From Capitulum mitella (lineage: Eukaryota > Arthropoda > Thecostraca > Pollicipedomorpha > Pollicipedidae): a DNA stretch of 64,000 nucleotides. The stretch is from NCBI GenBank assembly GCA_030062745.1, contig CP099841.1, positions 3,906,001-3,970,000 of the forward strand, read 5' to 3'. The number at the start of each line of letters is the position of its first letter. Position 1 is the first letter of the stretch. Made by a program: the position numbers and the translations under genes. Shown one piece after another: positions 47,270 to 58,349 of the stretch. The notes beneath the pieces are model-generated. The model searched no databases. It was given only the letters and a program-made list of their open reading frames with translations, and was not told the origin of the DNA.

Positions 47270-47590
47270 CTAAGAGGTGCTGGTGCTGCTGGTGGCCCAC
47301 GGCAAGGCGTCGGCGACGCTGCTGCTGCTCTCATTTGGCCCTGAGTACGCAGCGTAAGCTGAGCTGGTCGATGGCTCGTCGTAATCAGACGGCTTCTCTG
47401 CGAAGTGTCCGAACTGTGAACTGTGAAGCAGTCTGTTGGTAGCTTCTGTTCTGCAGGACATGCATAGTGCTTTCCCTTCTTTCAAAAGTTCGTGCAGGTT
47501 GTGTTTCTGGATGAAATCAGGCGTACACATTTCGGCAATCTTTCTTTCACTTCGTTGCCGCCTCTTGAACAGTTTGGCACTTTTGCACAG
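47270..47590 (-). CDS. Unrecognised minus-strand frame, possible part of the same relic
   Basis: The frame reads from about 47565 (KLFKRRQRSERKIAEM) through IQKHNLHELLKEGKALCMSCRTEA to a Ser/Thr-rich tail ending at TAG 47270-47272. It carries a basic stretch, a CX2C motif and a low-complexity tail. There is a stop in frame just upstream, but CTTCAG at about 47595 could be an acceptor. It lies 0.85 kb upstream (in minus orientation) of the transposase-like relic and may be its N-terminal region, or an unrelated chance frame. I assign no function. Confidence 0.3.
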   Translation of the reverse strand: MCKSAKLFKRRQRSERKIAEMCTPDFIQKHNLHELLKEGKALCMSCRTEATNRLLHSSQFGHFAEKPSDYDEPSTSSAYAAYSGPNESSSSVADALPWATSSTSTS

Positions 47591-50500
47591 CTGAAGTCAG
47601 GTTCATAGCTTTCTTGTACTTGATCAAAAGTTCTTGCTTGTGGTGTGGGAGTATCGCTTATACCTCACTGACACTGACGCCCCATCTTTTTGCCAGTATA
47701 CTTCGTACGCAGGCCAAATGGCAGGACGATTTGGTCCTGAACTTGCTTTACAATACGGTGTCGTGTGAATTCTCCTCGGTGGCATACGCTGCGTCCGCCA
47801 AAGGACCGCTTCATGTTGACCACTTCCCTACGTCTCCTTACGTGCACTCACTGATACACGAGGGTTTTTTTGTGGAGGACATAATGGAATCAGCGAAAGA
47901 CGCTCCATTGCCTTGGCACCTTGTCCTGCTCCAACAGTCGTAACACTTCGTTCGTGGTATGAATGGCACACCTTGACCCATCACCGACTGCCTTTCCCCC
48001 ATTCGCGCCGCCTCCGACACCTCACGCGAGGGGGAGGCGGCAACTGAGGAAGTGACGGCCGGCCGCCGCGACGCCAGGGAGGCACAGTTTGAGGCGTGTT
48101 GGCAGAGCTGGTATGGAAAGACCCATCGTTGAGTCATATGGGGTTTGGCAGTAAAATGCATGCAGAATTCAAATATCATGTTTATTTTACAGTCGAAAAA
48201 GTCACGTTTTTTATAAACTGAAACTGAAAATTTCATCCGCCATTTTGTATTGGAAACGGTCATATTTTTATCGGTTTTAGAACAGTTTTAACAACAGGTC
48301 AGGTAGAACAGCTAGAACAGGTCTAGGTCAGTTTTAGGTCCATTTGCCTGTATTTGGATTATGTACCTGTAATGAATAGTCCGCACGACACAGTCGTTTA
48401 AAATTTACCTTTTTTCAAAAGTTGGAAAATGAAAGATTGCCTATAACTTCCAAACCGTGATTCGAATCAACCTAATTTTCTCAGAATCGTGTTCAGAGCT
48501 ACAGAAAACGCACAGACCAAATTTCGGTGAAAATCCATGATGGTCGGTTGTTAAAACTGGCCTCTCATTGGTTGAGCTGGCATGGAATGACCCTCCAATC
48601 ATTTGCATTCACTACATTTCTAAAATTCCATTTTACGGCTGTTGTGATATAGGGTATGCGCATTGACATTTTAGGTCATAGCTCCGTGACTCGACCTAAT
48701 ATCATTCTGAAACTTGTTACATAAACGGAGGGCATCCGTCCACGTCAGATATATTCTGGGTATGGCATTTGAAAAATACCACCAAAGTTATTACTATAAA
48801 ACCACATTTCGACTTTTGACCTTAGCCTAGCTTTATGAAGTGATCTCGGGTGAACAAAATTATATTTGTATGCTTTCCCGCCTATTTACCTATACATCGA
48901 TATAGAGTTTCAAGTTCTACTTTAAAAACACTATTTTGGCAGCCGTTTTCCTTTTACCTTCAACAAGGTCAAAATTGGCCTGAGGTACCTCCCAAAAACG
49001 TTGCCTGGCTCCGCCCGTGAGTTGAAGTGGAATCACGAAATTTTGCAACAGTTCGTAGAAGGAAAAGATAAGAAACACCGACCAAGTTTCGTAAAGCTGC
49101 GTCAAAAACCCTGGAATTGGCAAGCAAAAAGCCTGAGGAAGACGGGATTCAGGCCCCCCCCCCCCCTCCCACTCTGCCGGGAATAGGGTTAATGCTGTCA
49201 GTCCTATTTTGCTTGATAGCCCAGGATGACGCGCTTCATTTGTTATTTTACGTGTTATGACCTACGAGGCTGCCATATTGCGAAAAATCGCCAGCAGTGA
49301 CCATTTTTGAGTATTTCACATGAATATAATTGAAAAATACATCAGAACTGTCGTGGACAGAGCTGGATCTTGGACGATTTTGGGCGCCCGCGTGGCTTCC
49401 TCCTTGGAACTTGGCCGAAAATTGGTCCGAATTTTTGCCGGAAACATCAACACTGATGTCGACTGTCATTCACCAGACACTTTTAAATGATGTATTTTAA
49501 CTTCTCCGTCATCTTGTCCCAAACACTTCATGTATTTTGGCGCGCGAAGTAGGCTCTTAATACGTGCGTTATATTTTCTTCGCGATGATAAACCTTGATG
49601 CCTCTTATGTGACTCCTTTTTTCCTTTTATAGTTTTACTTCTCCAGAGTTATTAAACCCCGGGAACGCGAACTACTTTGGTGAAGGAAACCTCATTTTAT
49701 GACTATCGGAAGGATTGTTATTTAAATGGCATGTGACAGAGCCCACTGGAGCAGTGTCTTCCGATCTCGACTAATGTTCACCAAAGGACATCAGTCACTT
49801 TACCGAAGTCGGAAGGCCTCCTGACTCTTTGTAGCCTATGTGAAGCTGATCTCGTACTACCGAGTTCTACGGACTTCTGTGAAACCATTGGAGTAAAGGG
49901 AATTACATGCGAATGTAGTAGAGCATCCTAGAGATACTCCATGCAACCGTCCGACAGCATGACAATTAAAGGAATTTCCAGAGAAGTCGGTGGTCATAGG
50001 TGTAGGAACAAGGGAAAGGAGATGCGCCAATAAAGTATGCTGGTTGGCTTACCAATTCTGGGATTTCTAGATCACTACTCTTTTGCATCTTCCGGTTCAG
50101 CGAACATCCATGTGCATGAGCGCACTGAGTCATCACTCATCCGAGGAGCTCCTAGAGCACTCCTGTGGTCTTCCAGAGGGCTCATCGGACAGTACGAGAT
50201 GCCAACATTACCGTTCCACAGGCACGGACTTTTAACCAGCGACGACCCGACTTCCGGGTGAGGATGGCATTTTCACGGCGGTATGTCTGAGCAATATCCG
50301 CCTTCAGCGGTTTAATTTAACCAGCTTTGTTCCCAGGCACTTGAGAAATGACTCAGGATGTTCTTGAGACCGTAATATGCCTGGAAACACTTGTCTCTCC
50401 GCGCACTGGAAATGGTCTCATGTTTCTGAAGTGCCGAGGGATGACATGGTTTTTGGCATCCCTAGCTCAGTTCCCATCATTTTTGGTTTTCAGTAGGGAA

Positions 50501-51334
50501 GCTGTCCCTGGGAAGAACTGTCTTATTTCTTTCTCATCAACTTCTCTGGTCTTTTGACCACCGTAATATTAGATGTTTTAAAACTTCAGTTTTTGCCTAC
50601 TATTCGTTATTTAATTTCTAGCAAGACACTAAAAAAGGCGAAATTAGGGCAATTTTGCCATATTTGCGCCACATGATGTGCATGATTGCACCATCAAAGA
50701 AATGACACGTAGTTCCAGAAACTTCTCGGTGGTAAATGATATCATGAACCACTATCTGGTACACTATGAACAATTCCACTTTCATTCTTTTTGCCAATGC
50801 TTGCAGACAGGTTGGGAGCGGTGCTCAGATCCTGACAAAATGCTGGGCTGCCCCATGGAGGTGGTTACATGGGCACATCCAGTGAGCTTTGTGGTCCATC
50901 CCCTCCTCTGATCCGAAAATGTTTCTCTCTCAAACTCGATAATACAACAGTCCTGCATTCCCTAAATTTCGAAGGAAGGTCGCCGAAATCAAAAGGACTT
51001 TGGGGCATGAAAAGTGTTTTATTAACAAGCCTATCATAAATAAAAAAGAAACGAATCCGAGAACTAAGAACAGTTTACGGAATGCAGTGCTGTCGTCCCA
51101 GGGGGCTTAACCGGACTTGTCTGGAGAGTCTCCATTAAACTGTGCCAGTGCAATACACCCCCAGCCAGTGAACAGCTGGCACAGACCTCAGCCAAACGAA
51201 GGTGCCTGCCGGCTTAAGAACACGAAGTTGACATCTACCCAAAGTTCCTGGAATATAAACTAACAAAGCTTCTACCCGCCGACTTCTCTCTCCGATTCCT
51301 AATCGAGTCGAAGGGGACAGAGCCATTTCTGTTC

Positions 51335-51575
51335 AAGGTCAAATGTCTTGTAACCTGGCCCAGATTTGTTTTGCGACATGTCGATTTGTATGAAATATGT
51401 ATTCAAAGACCCTAGTAAAAACACATGTGCGCACATGGATACGCTTACATATATACCAGGGTCATTTCGGGCCAAGGCCATCAAAGGTCAAGGGCAATTA
51501 TTTTGTGACCTGGCCCAGATTTGCTTTGCAATATGCCAATTTGTATGAAATATGCATTCAAAGACCTTAATAAAA
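51335..51575 (+). repeat. Direct repeat, two ~90-bp copies
   Basis: Copy 1 (about 51335-51424) and copy 2 (about 51479-51575) share CAAAGGTCAA-like sequence, CCTGGCCCAGATTTG, TTTGTATGAAATATG, ATTCAAAGACC and TAAAAAC in the same order. The separation is about 145 bp. TA-rich DNA follows. Confidence 0.85.
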
Positions 51576-51599
51576 ACGTTGACGTACTGATACTCACAA

Positions 51600-51660
51600 G
51601 TATATACATATATACATATTCATACATACAAATGTATATGTATAAATTTTTTTATATATT

Positions 51661-51692
<32 letters not shown>

Positions 51693-51750
51693 TATATATT
51701 TATACATATATATTTTCCATTTTCAATATATGTCTCTTATATATGTATGT
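51600..51750. repeat. TA-rich low-complexity tract
   Basis: Repeated TATATA/TATTTATA/ATACATA with no unique content. Confidence 0.9.
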
Positions 51751-52550
51751 ATAAGTCTCGATGGATGACAGCTAGAAAAGCAATGTGCGATCTTTCCCAC
51801 GTTGCCCTAAAATCCATCCCAGTCATTCCCATTTTCAATATTTACCGCATAATAAAGCATCAGACTCTTTTTCGCGACATCATTGGTCAACGTAAGGTAA
51901 ACCAGCCTACAATCAGCGTACCGCTTTCCTTTATCGTCGTAATGGAACAAGGGTCACTTACATGCCATCCCAGGGATAGTGTTCGGCCATTTAAAAAGGA
52001 AAACCCTCCAGTTTTCCTTCTCGCTTATCCTTTTTAGTTCGGGGAATGGCGCCATGAAATAGGCTCACGTGAATTGGCTTGCCTGTTTTGTTCGCAAACG
52101 AAATGAGACGTGAAGGAGGAAATGATCATTTCATAAGCGTCTGTGGTCAACTCGGATACGATCCGGTGGTCCTTCTAAGGACAATAATATGCAGATGATT
52201 TTAATATGACAATATGCAGAACAGGCGGATTGTTTTTTTTTGCGTAGCGAGACTACCTGCGCTCTTTGCAAACGCCTGTATAATGGGCTCTTTGTGTGTT
52301 TATACGATTTGTCTTGTCTTTTGCTGGCATATTTCAGATAAGCTATCCTGGGTGATGGTAAGGAAAAAAATACGTGAGATTGCGTTTTACACTTGTACAT
52401 GGTCTCTTCACCGTGGATGGACGCTGGCGGGTGATTGATGCCCACAGGTTGTTCCAGTGGTCCGCGGAACGCACCTCATTTCTTCCTGGACGTTCCGCCG
52501 ATCTCGCAGCGCTGTCGCAGCCCGTTCTCAGACGGTGCCTGTGTCCGCAG

Positions 52551-52674
52551 ATGAGGAGCCAGGGCCGGGGGGAGCTGCTGGTGTCGCTCTGCCATCAGCC
52601 GGCCGCCAGTCGTCTCACGGTGGTCGTCCTCAAGGCCCGCAACCTGCCGAAAATGGACATCACCGGCCTCTCCG
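52551..52674 (+). CDS. Syt4: Synaptotagmin 4, exon 5: start of C2B
   Basis: Residues 284-324 plus one base: [16 protein letters not shown], then [20 protein letters not shown]. This is the C2A-C2B joint and the first half of C2B. Asp319 in KMD is the first C2B Ca2+ ligand; the split codon completes Asp325 (SDPY) with the next exon. Acceptor TGTCCGCAG at 52542-52550 and donor CCG|GTCAGT at 52675 match well, entering in phase 0 and leaving in phase 1. The frame is open upstream of the acceptor by chance, so the exon start rests on the splice site and on the alignment of RGELLVSL with other Syt4 proteins. Confidence 0.93.
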
Positions 52675-54718
52675 GTCAGTGTTGACTGCGCCCTGCCGAC
52701 AAATGCGGCGAAGCCGGGACCGGCGTCCGTCCTCTCGTGTTCCCGTCATTCGAAGGACGTGAACTAGAGCTGGTAGCGGCGTGCTATCGATTTTAGTCGT
52801 CGAGAGGGGTAGAACCAGAATAGCTGTTTGCTGTTGCGGATAAATTTCAGTGCATGCACCTTATCGCGATCTGCCTAAGGTCCGTATGCAAGCAGTGCGT
52901 ATGTGTGGCAATCACCAGCTATGAAGACTCGAGCAACTTGTTGTGCTGCAAGTTGTCTTTCAGTCTACCCACTGTACAGCGAGAGGGTTAGAGAAAGGTA
53001 TCCGACTGCTGATAGCCTTGTGCCGTGTTCCGCGCCAATTCTGCAACGCAAGCTTGGAGAAGGCAGGCGGTAAGCATCCTCAAGTAGTCGTCCGCCGCGT
53101 GCTAAGCAGGCTGAATTCCTCCGGTAGTTAGTCTCACTTCGGCACGCCGGTCACGTCCTCGGTAAATCCCGCACAAAAGCCTCCGACGGCCGACGGCCAG
53201 CGCGGCGAGGCCAGCCAAGTCTCCCGGGCAACAAAAACGACCGACGCTGCCGCGGGACGCCCAATATCAACAAACTGCCCGTCAACGCGGGCCGCGCGTC
53301 GCAAACAGACTGCAGACACCAGAGCAGCGTCCCATTGTCACGCCCGGCGCCTGCCGTGCCCCGACCTGCCAGCGCCGTCCGCGGCCGGTCCGTCGCCTCC
53401 GGAGGGTGCGTCGCGGCAGACAACGCCTCCCGTCGAAGGTCGCCTCCTGGCTTTCCGTCAGCGGGCTAATGGATGTCTGGTGTCGGCGGCCGGCGACCGT
53501 CAGGTCGGGCCGGCCGCCCGCGCACCGCGCCGCCTCGGGCGCCAGTAATGGATTGCAATGACCCGCCGCTGGCGCCGCCGACACGGCCAAAAGCCGGCGG
53601 CCTGCGCAATATCCGCTAACGAGCGGCCCCGATAGTGCGACTCGAGGGGCAGCTGTGGGTGGCCGGACCGGCGGACGGCTGCGAGGGACGGCGGCCGCGT
53701 CGCTGTCGACTCGACCCGTGTTTGTGACGGCGAGGTGCGTGCCGACGCCGCCCGACGCCGGACGAGCCGCCGCCGGCGCCGCCGCCCGCCGCTCGTAATT
53801 GGCGCTAATTAGCGATTGAGCGGCGTGGGGCTCGGCGCCGCTATGCATACATGATGTCGCCGGCGACTGCGGCGTGTTGACGTCGCGGGAGAGCACGGTT
53901 CCGGGCGGCGGCCGGGCCGGCAGGGGAAGCCGTGCGGGGTGTGGGAGGGTGGCTGAGAGCGGAGCTGTTGCGTCTTGCGTTGGGCGCTCGGCGGCGTCGG
54001 ATAGTAATTGCGTCTGAGCGTGGTAAACTGAACGGCGCGTGGAACCATTGTCTTTGTTGGATGGCATGTCTGATGCCAATGGGCGTATGAAGACGTCTGT
54101 CCGTTGCCGTTCGTTTGTTGTCCATTGTCGATGACAGGCAAACTTCGGAGATCAAAGAAAGCTATCGAGGCGTGAATTTGCCATTGCAAGCTACGAAACT
54201 GCGTCTGTTCGAAACGTTGATTGTGTAGGTTTTATCAATTTTTCCTGTAAATACCAAGTATCATGAGCAATATTGTATTGTACATACACATGCGCCTCTT
54301 CAATGCACTGGGGCTATTCCACACAGGGGAGTAGTGTGTAAAAAGGACGTTAACGGACCTGAACATGGTGCGCGTCAAACAAGGATCATGACTAATGATA
54401 TAGGGTATAGGGATAAAACAGTAGGTCCCCAGCTGAGCACTGCCGCCTACAGAGCGCTGCATTTAGGCGTGAGACGCCTGCTGAAAGGATAGGGTTTAAT
54501 AAAGGAAACGAACATAAGAGTCTCAGTTTTCATCTCAGATCTCAGTTATAAGACGTACATAAACAAAAGAGCCCATTGCCGGACGCTGCACCCGTTTTAG
54601 TGCTGCGCTCAAGGCAAGGACTCATTTGATGGGCAATCTTGATGTGACATTTTCTCTATTATGTGAGCGCTCGTATGCCACATAACGCGTCTGCGTTTAC
54701 GCGTCTTGTGTATTCCAG
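52675..54718 (+). other. Syt4 intron 5 with GC-rich island
   Basis: 2.0 kb. Positions 53120-54000 are a strong CpG-dense island whose TAAT cores are conspicuous (GCTCGTAATTGGCGCTAATTAGC near 53790). The 265-codon minus-strand frame there has no domain and overlaps frames on the other strand. The end is AT-rich, with acceptor GTATTCCAG. Confidence 0.5.
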
Positions 54719-54912
54719 ATCCGTACGTGAAGATTTACCTGATCTGCAACGGCCAGAGGATCACCAAGAAGAAGACGCACGTGAAGAAGCGAACTCTGAA
54801 CCCAGTGTTCAATGAATCGTTCGTGTTCGAGCTGCCGCCGGGCAGTGACTCGCTGGACAACGTCCGACTGGAGTTCCTGCTGCTCGACTGGGACCGGGTC
54901 ACCAAGAACGAG
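54719..54912 (+). CDS. Syt4: Synaptotagmin 4, exon 6: C2B core
   Basis: Residues 325-389: [15 protein letters not shown], the polybasic strand [11 protein letters not shown] that in synaptotagmins binds PI(4,5)P2 and SNAREs, then [14 protein letters not shown] and [13 protein letters not shown]. Loop 3 ligand positions are Asp381, Asp383 and Glu389. With Asp319 and Asp325 the C2B site is fully acidic, unlike C2A, so C2B is the likely Ca2+-responsive domain. The acceptor is good. The donor GAG|GTCCGT is weaker than the others but gives the exact phase 0 join to VIGRLELG. Confidence 0.93.
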
Positions 54913-55412
54913 GTCCGTCCCGCCGCCAAAACGGTCCGAGATGCGCTCAGTCTGGGCCTTCAGGGTGGGGCCCGGACCTCAACGAGGTTCAAAGCGACTT
55001 AGGTATTTAGAAAACAGGCTATTCAGCCACAGCATATGTAAGTATGCGTGAACTCTTGGCTTTGAATGATAAAATACCTCAAATGCTTCTTATTCATTCC
55101 ATGGATTACGTTAAATTTCTGTCATTTCGACTGACCACCTAAAGACCGAGGGGTCATCTTTGTGCAGGTTTTCACCGAGAGTATATTTACTGAATATAAG
55201 TCAATAAACCGTCAACTTCAGATCAAATACACGCATTCAGTGAAATCATATTCACACTCACGCACACATGATGATTAGAGATTCACACGCATATAACCGT
55301 TGCCTTTCAGACTAGAAACATTTTGACCCTAGATTCAATCGCCCTCAGCTGTACACCATAGAAGAAGATCATTTGGTTGTGTCTTTGACATTGGGGGTCT
55401 CAACAAGACACA

Positions 55413-56815
55413 TACACCCTTGTGGATATTAATTGACTCAAACACTCAAAACAATAAAAATTATGTTTTTTGTCAAAATAATCGTTTATTCCCATAATTT
55501 CTTCTTATTTTTTCGCATTTTAATACGAAGTATGATCACCTTTATTGTCCATCACTTGTGAAACCCGCTTAGGCATGGAATCTATCAAGTTTTCGCAGTT
55601 TTCGTTTATCTGTTCGTCGTGGTACCAGACCTGAATTATGGCTTGTATCAGCTTGGTTTTGGTTGTACAATCCTTTTTGCGGAGACGTGTCTTTATGATA
55701 GACCATAAATTTTCTGTATGATTTAAATCCGACGAGTTTCCCGGCCAGTCCAAAACATTTATCTTGTTTGTTTTGGAAAAAATTGGTCACAATCTTCGAC
55801 GTATGGCAAGGAGCCAGGTCCTGTTGAAAAACCCCTGAACCATCTGGAAACGCCTTCTGCATGTCTGGAATCGTCTTTCTCCGTATCACGTCGATGTATT
55901 GGGCAGATTTCATCATTCCTTCGACAGGATGAAGTGATCCCACGCCACGGAAACTGAAAAAAAACCCAAAACATTTTCTTTTCGGGGTGATTCACGGTTT
56001 GGTTGATGTGACCTTCACGGACTTTCTCATCAGGAGAGCGTCGGACATGCTGACTCCCCTGTCCCTGAACGAAAAAATGGCTTTCGTCCGAAAACATGAC
56101 CTTCCGCCAGTCTTCCTTTGTCCAGTGCCGGTACTTTTTTGCCCATAACAAACGTTTAGCCTTCATTTTTTCTGTAAGAAGTTGTTTTTTTAGTGGTCTG
56201 TGAGCCCTCCGACCGGTCTCTAGAAGCCTCCTTCGAACAGTGCTCGAACTCACTAACTCCAGATCCGGCTAGATCTTTTTGCAGATCATCACTAGTCTTT
56301 CGTGGTGCAAGTTTGCTTTGACGTATCAAATACAGATCATCTCTCGGCGTCGTTTTTCGTTTTCTTCCACAATTCCCTTTTCGTTTTGGTGACAGAGATC
56401 CAGTAGTAACTCCTTGTTTTATAATCCGTGAGACTAAGCGCTGACTGACACCAACTATCTTAGCGATCTCTCTCTGTGACTTCTCAGAATGTTCGAATAA
56501 AGTAAAAATCTTCGTCCGCTTCCTACGCGTGATGTCCATTGTGTTACAGCTGTTGTGTATGTGCGATGAATGCTCAGTGAATCAATGCCGCTGACGCAAT
56601 GACGTGTATTGCATCAGCCAACCAAAGTTCGCGCATGCGCAGTACACACTGGTTCCAAACTCACTTTGAAAAAACTCTTACAAAAGCCTACGAACAAACA
56701 TTGTTAAAAAACATGACTATGATAGTGGAAATCATTGTGTGATTGTATAACAAAACAGTATCTTCGAAAAACATGGAAAAACTGCACTGAGTCAATTAAT
56801 ATGCACAAGGGTGTA
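55413..56815 (-). mobile_element. Tc1-like DNA transposon, full length, disabled
   Basis: Terminal inverted repeats at 55415-55440 and 56788-56813 match at 25 of 26 bases (outer ends CACCCTTGTG). A TA dinucleotide on each side (55413-55414, 56814-56815) fits the TA target-site duplication of the Tc1/mariner superfamily. The 1.4-kb length is typical. The transposase gene runs on the minus strand, opposite to Syt4. The near-perfect ends suggest a fairly recent insertion compared with the gypsy relic, although the gene itself is broken. Confidence 0.9.
55520..56539 (-). pseudogene. Tc1 transposase, frameshifted
   Basis: Starts at ATG 56539 (MDITRRKRT) with a helix-turn-helix region (REIAKIVGVSQRLVSRIIKQ) and a basic GRKRKTT-like hook. 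The catalytic residues are visible but in different frames: D in MFSDESHF (about 56095), D in VFQQDLAPCHTS (about 55815) and E in NHTENLW (about 55710). Counting across the shift gives 34 residues between the second D and E, the DD34E signature of Tc1 elements. The WPGNSSDLN motif is also present. At least three frameshifts separate these parts, so no functional enzyme is made. It ends with NKGDHTSY and a TAA, at normal length overall (about 340 codons). Confidence 0.9.
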
Positions 56816-57945
56816 CTAGTCATGATCAGACAGTAAAAACTAGGTGAATCTCGGCCGACGCAGACCGCTGACGCACCGATCCGTGGTGCAAAAACGGCAC
56901 CGCTCTTTTTGCCTGAGGCTCGGTCACCGATCGTCGCCTCACGATTGGCTCTCATCGACAGTGGCCCGGCTCCAGCTGCCAAATGTAGTAGTGCCCAGTC
57001 GCAGCCGTTATCATGCTGATGCGTGACCCGGTCCCTGAAGAATCTCGCACCTTTGAGAGACCTCCGGTTCTGTACATGTTTAATAGCCCTCCCGCTGCAC
57101 AACAATATGGATTTTTTAATTTGGTCTGTTACGGTCAGCCCCTTGAGATCTGGTGTCCGAGTGACGCTTGTGTTTCCCCGCCACTTATCCCATTTCTTAA
57201 ACTTGCACCCGCGGACATTTGGAACTCGGGGACGCTGGAAGTCACGAGACACGTTACGGTATGGCTTTGGTCACGCTACTGGCATCAGAGCGTTTTATCC
57301 ACCCACCGTGTCAAAGGTGGAGTTATGGCCCTCAGGACGCGGCTTAGATCGAAGTCATTCCCTGCTGGAACGTGTGTCTCGAGGTGCCCTGTCGAATGCT
57401 TCAGTTCTGTTAGTGACTCCCTCATCTTCGCCGAAAAACGTTATGGACAGGGAGAACTGCGAATATGTGGTGCTGTTTACTGGGTCTATTGCCGGCTGGA
57501 CGCCATATTGGACATTAGCCGCGACTGTTCCATCACGTCTGAAAGCCGGGGGCTCGAGGTCCTGATTGATGGGCTTTCTTTTGGTGTTTTGTGACTGCTT
57601 TGTTTAAGTTACGAGGCATGTTTGAATTCCCATGTAAACAGAATCGCAGGATGTGTTGGTTGTTATATTGATGTCATCGGTGGAGCACAAAAGATCTATA
57701 TTTACTTATTTATTTATTTTATGTTTATTTTTACTCTCTGATATAGAAAACAGAACGTATGCTTCAATCGCGTCACCGCATGAGCTTGTGGAAACCTTAA
57801 CATATTCCCTGGTTATCATTTTGGCGTTCCAAAGGCGCTGACGTCAGCTGACGAGTCTCTGTTGCCTGCAGGCGGTGCCGCAGAGTGGGGTGAGACAACA
57901 CTGTGCAACTCCCCCTGAGTGAGACTAGAGCTCCCCAGCGGCCGA

Positions 57946-58210
57946 CTGTCCTGACCACTTGACTCCTGTCCTGACTCCGCGGCACCCCGACTGTCCTGAC
58001 CACTTGACTCCTGTCCTGACTCCGCGGCACCTGACCTGACCCCGCGGCCCCTGTACCGACCCCTTGGCTCCGGCTCTGGCCCGCGGCACCTGACCTGGCC
58101 CTGTGGCTCCTGTACTGTTCCCGCGGAGCCTGGCCTGACCCTGCGGTTCCTATGCTGATCCCGCGACTCTGTCCTGACCGCATGGCTCCAGTGCTGACCT
58201 CTCGCCGCTG
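57946..58210 (+). repeat. Minisatellite abutting the last Syt4 acceptor
   Basis: A perfect or near-perfect 45-bp duplication (57946-57990 and 57991-58035) is followed by degenerate ~22-bp units of the form CCTGACC-TGCGGCTCCTGT. It ends within about 10 bp of the GCCCGCAG acceptor. The pyrimidine-rich units could themselves serve as the polypyrimidine tract. Confidence 0.85.
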
Positions 58211-58217
58211 CCCGCAG

Positions 58218-58349
58218 GTGATCGGCCGTCTGGAGCTGGGCGCGGCGCCGCCCGAGGGCAAGCGGCTGCCGTCGGCGGCGCACCACTGGTCCGAGATCAT
58301 CAGCTCGCCGCGCCGCCAGATCGCCGAGTGGCACAAACTGGCCGAGTGA
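58218..58349 (+). CDS. Syt4: Synaptotagmin 4, exon 7: C-terminal end
   Basis: Residues 390-432: [12 protein letters not shown], a short loop, [22 protein letters not shown] and TGA at 58347. The final WHKL is the conserved WHxL motif of synaptotagmin C2B domains, needed for vesicle docking. Acceptor CCGCAG|GTG, phase 0. The total predicted length of 432 residues is close to the 425 of mammalian Syt4, so nothing essential is missing. Confidence 0.93.
   Translation: MIGRLELGAAPPEGKRLPSAAHHWSEIISSPRRQIAEWHKLAE

Larger units (their letters stand above)
38663..52550 (+). other. Syt4 intron 4 (13.9 kb)
   Basis: From left to right: the TCAAGGTCA array; a GC-rich island at 39540-40140; a degenerate 30-bp minisatellite at about 40406-40625; a second GC-rich island at 40640-41620; AT-rich DNA; an antisense transposase-like pseudogene at 45285-46430, with a further unrecognised minus-strand frame at 47270-47590; a 95-bp direct repeat at 51335/51479; and TA-rich DNA at 51600-51750. 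I see no other host exon in it. Its ends (GTCAGT donor, GTCCGCAG acceptor) are well formed. Confidence 0.65.
54913..58217 (+). other. Syt4 intron 6
   Basis: 3.3 kb holding the antisense Tc1 element (55413-56815), then unique DNA with long but domainless frames on both strands (56704-57600), then a minisatellite that runs up to the last acceptor. Confidence 0.7.

Noticed and set aside
53282..54079. 265-codon minus-strand ORF in Syt4 intron 5
   Set aside because: It lies in very GC-rich DNA where stops are rare, overlaps open frames on the same strand, and has no domain or splice support.
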